Below, piece by piece: positions 61,431 to 64,000 of a stretch of 64,000 bases of DNA (the first letter of the stretch is position 1; each line of letters opens with the position of its first letter). The stretch covers positions 15,097,237 to 15,161,236 of the forward strand of contig NC_033622.1 of assembly GCF_001540865.1 (NCBI RefSeq), read 5' to 3'. The translations under genes and the position numbers were made by a program. This DNA comes from Ananas comosus. Its lineage: Eukaryota > Streptophyta > Magnoliopsida > Poales > Bromeliaceae. The notes beneath the pieces are model-generated. The model did not search any database. It saw nothing but the letters and a program-made list of their open reading frames with translations, and was not told the origin of the DNA.

Positions 61431-62366
61431 TGAGCTAGAATACTATCGGTAGCAAACGGGCTCCGTTGCCACCCATTTATTTTCGATGATGGAGCCTCCA
61501 AATCGACGATCGGCACCATCGAACGTGNAGAGAGAGAGAGAGAGAGAGAGTTGAGCTAGAATACTATCAGTAGCAAATGGACTCCGTTGCCACCCATTTA
61601 TTTTCGATGATGGAGCCTCCAAATCGACGATCGGCACCATTGAACGTGATCTATACCACTTGAAGTATCTAGAAACCAAATTTCAAATCTTTTCAACATT
61701 ATTAACCTAATGATCAAAGGGTTTCAAAATTTATAATTTTAATGATCGATATGAGCATTTTCTCGTTTAACGGTGTAAAGATATCCAAATCAATTGAATT
61801 TTGGTTAGAAAATTCTTTAAACTATTTAGAACAGGATCTATACTCTCGATCTTGATTATAAGATCTCTATCATCACTTTTTAAAGAATATTCATTTTCAG
61901 TCGTTCATTTTGTGCCCATTTGATGGACAAGAGAACAATAACGGAAAAGTATAAAATTTTGCAATTTTTCGATATCATTTACCTAGTGAACTAAGGGGCT
62001 CAAAATCAATTGCTGAAAATAAAAATCTTACAAAACGTGATAATATGACATTAAAATTTTAGATCAAAGATATTGATCTTGTTTTATATAATATAAAGAA
62101 TTTTCTATCAAAATTTCAGATGATTTGGATATTTCTATACCATTAAACTTGCAAACAGCTCACCACGGCCATTAAAATTATTGATTTGAGTCCCTTCGAT
62201 CACTAGGCAAATGATATCGAAAAATCATAAAATTTATTTTCTAAATACTTCAAATACTCTAGATCAAGTTTAACGGAGCCGATCGACGATTCAAAAATAG
62301 TAACATCGAAAACGACCTGAAAGCACGGAAGGCTCCGTGCTTCCAGAAGCATAGTAGCCTCACTCT
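61431..62366. mobile_element. Second MITE family nested between the copies
   Basis: The left edge GAGCTAGAATACTATCGGTA with GGCTCCG shortly after is loosely mirrored on the right by GAGGCTACTATGCTTCTGGA with GGAGCC on the minus strand. The interior is non-coding and ~900 bp. The first ~95 bases are present twice, around the N at 61528. Confidence 0.5.
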
Positions 62367-62389
62367 CTCTCTATATATATATATATATA

Positions 62390-62613
62390 GTCCGGCTACT
62401 ATGCTATCAATAGCACGAAGCACTTGGTGCTACCAAGTTTTCCGCCGTTAGATCCACCTCTTTGATCATTTTCACCCGTTAGATCATACTATTCAACCAA
62501 CCACCTACTCAACCCCAGGGGGCCCACATCATCCTAACCACACATCTCTCAATCCAATGGCCGAAAACTTGGTAGCACCAATAATGTGGTACTATTAATA
62601 GCATACTATCCTA
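62390..62613. mobile_element. MITE copy 2 with inverted ATTAATAG-core ends
   Basis: Related to 61073-61295 along its length, with the same phrases CCGTTAGATC, CCAACCACCTACTCAACCC and ACTTGGTAGCAC. It is preceded by (TA)n. Confidence 0.7.
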
Positions 62614-62975
62614 TCCTGATATTGATGCATAGTCGCTAGCTTTTCACTTGAAAACTCTAGTCCCTAAGCAATCTCGTGTATTGCAATTTTATCTCAGACA
62701 GTTGGAAAATCTAGACTCTCCTGTTAAGTAACCATTTTATCCCCTACACAAATGACTTGCGACTGAAGTGTTCAAGTGAAAAAAAAAAAAAACAGATATA
62801 TAAAGATTTAGTTACAATATCAGGATAGTATAGGGGTACCGTCCAAACATTTCTGCAGCTTATTTTAAAGAGAGTTTAAACAGTAATAAGTTCGACGGAA
62901 GCTGATTTGCATGGGGATAAAAGCACATGCAGCCCTCACCCGAGCAAGGCCCTCCAGCAGGCGACTGTGTGCGGC

Positions 62976-64000
62976 TTAGAAGCTTGCAGACTTTGTGAGA
63001 TAGTCTGCAGCCTTGTATTCCTCACGCAAGTTAGCATTCCGTAAGTACTTGTCATATAGCCACCTTGAGATGTTTAAAGCATCGCCGGTGGCTTTAACCG
63101 TGAAGATATTCCGACTGCTCTGCCATTTATTGGTAAGACTGATCCACTCCCTCCTCCAATCCTCTAAGGGGAAGCTCACTCCTTTCGCCATGCTCTCTAT
63201 CAGGTATTTGAAGTAAATAGCTGCGCGTGGTCCGTAGTACTCTCGTAGAAGTCCGTTCCAGTACTTGTTTCCTGCAATGATCTCGCCATTAGAAGTAGCA
63301 GAGGCACAAACCGGCAAAACCATCTTAAGGCTGAAGATCAACGGAAGACTACTAGGGCATACATGCTCCTTCAAATCCCAATTTTGATATGTATCTCTCA
63401 AAGGCTCGGTTTCTTTCTAGACAGGTACCCTCTAGACACTTGTCTTGATTAGAGGAATCATCCAATTTATGTTGGAAGTTGGGATGACAATATAAAAAAA
63501 TAAGTCATTTGAAAAACAAGGGGTGCATTTTATACGTATAAGGGCTCATGTGTAAAGTCAAGTTTTTGGATGGCATATAAAAACATCAGATTCTACAAGG
63601 ATATGTGAGTAAATAGATAAGTTTCTAGGGTTATATATTTAATATCTGAAATAATTAGATATAGTACGCACCATAATCACGTAGTAAACTTGCTTTCGTC
63701 TCTGTGTTGTCGAACCACATTGTTATTTGAGTTCTTGCATTCCATTCGAACTGCACCGCGTTATGTTCATTGATCACTGACTATGCAATGAGGTGATATA
63801 CAGTCATGCAAATTTTGAAACGGAAAGGAAGAAGAAACAAGAGCAAGGAAAGACGTTACCTGCTTCTCCTGCTCCAGATCTCTCGCAAGGCTCTTAGCAC
63901 TTTGTAACCAAGGCCCAAGCAAAAATCCCTCATGGCATGCCAAAAGCATGTCCAAGTCTTTGACAATGTCAAGAAAGCGCTGGCTGTAGGAACTAACATG
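62976..64000 (-). CDS. NAGLU: Alpha-N-acetylglucosaminidase (GH89), C-terminal part
   Basis: This is the last part of a gene that continues past the right edge. Exons on the minus strand: 64000-63860 (partial), 63750-63672 and 63271-62976, in one frame with GT/AG boundaries. The product matches the C-terminal domain of plant NAGLU (Arabidopsis CYL1): DLDMLLACHEGFLLGPWLQS, then FEWNARTQITMWFDN, NKYWNGLLREYYGPRAAIYF, WRREWISLTNKWQ and GDALNISRWLYDKYL before the stop. In the family the enzyme removes terminal alpha-GlcNAc from glycans in the vacuole or secretory route and is needed for reproduction in Arabidopsis. The catalytic region lies upstream, outside the window, so activity cannot be judged. 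Confidence 0.9.

Overview
The window is nuclear DNA of a flowering plant. Every gene recognised is plant-type with many short introns, and the spacers are AT-rich and full of microsatellites, MITEs and a tRNA-derived SINE. Several first exons (augmin, TAF1A-like, both O-fucosyltransferases, MTP12-like) are very GC-rich while later exons are not. That 5'-to-3' GC gradient is typical of monocots. The protein sequences do not look specifically grass-like, so a non-grass monocot is my best inference; the species is not proven.

Layout. 1-6.2 kb: gene-poor, with an ~870-bp direct duplication rich in (GA)n and an orphan TATA box with a possible first exon near 5 kb. 6.35-13.16 kb (+): AUG5, an augmin subunit, 10 exons. 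13.2-17.5 kb: AT-rich MITE cluster. 17.5-20.3 kb (+): BAH-PHD histone reader of the EBS/SHL type, 5 exons. 21.76-27.76 kb (-): TAF1A-like RNA polymerase I factor, 9 exons, with a one-base reading-frame break in exon 1. 27.9-28.5 kb: Mutator-type foldback MITE with six internal palindromes beside that promoter. 29.3-29.8 kb: hAT-type MITE. 30.0-37.2 kb (+): plastid lycopene beta/epsilon cyclase-like flavoprotein, 18 exons. 37.7-41.3 kb (-): O-fucosyltransferase-like protein, 6 exons. 41.6-43.6 kb: near-identical direct repeats flanking a single N. 47.0-52.1 kb (-): a second, divergent O-fucosyltransferase-like protein, 10 exons. 53.7-56.4 kb (+): MTP12-type zinc CDF transporter with a huge His-rich loop and a second one-base frame break. 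58.6-58.8 kb (-): 76-residue plant protein of unknown role. 61-62.6 kb: nested MITEs in (TA)n/(GA)n. 62.98 kb to the right edge (-): last three exons of plant alpha-N-acetylglucosaminidase.

The genes are ordinary single-copy housekeeping loci (microtubule nucleation, chromatin reading, Pol I transcription, plastid redox, Golgi glycosylation, zinc transport, glycan turnover). They do not form a pathway or cluster. I found no autonomous transposon, rRNA or tRNA gene, CRISPR array or virus. The points most worth a second look are the palindromic MULE MITE, the two frame breaks (both where exactly one base is missing from an otherwise consistent model), and the three single-N positions lying in or between direct repeats. 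Exon boundaries were read by eye from GT/AG signals, frame continuity and remembered family sequence; no alignment was run.
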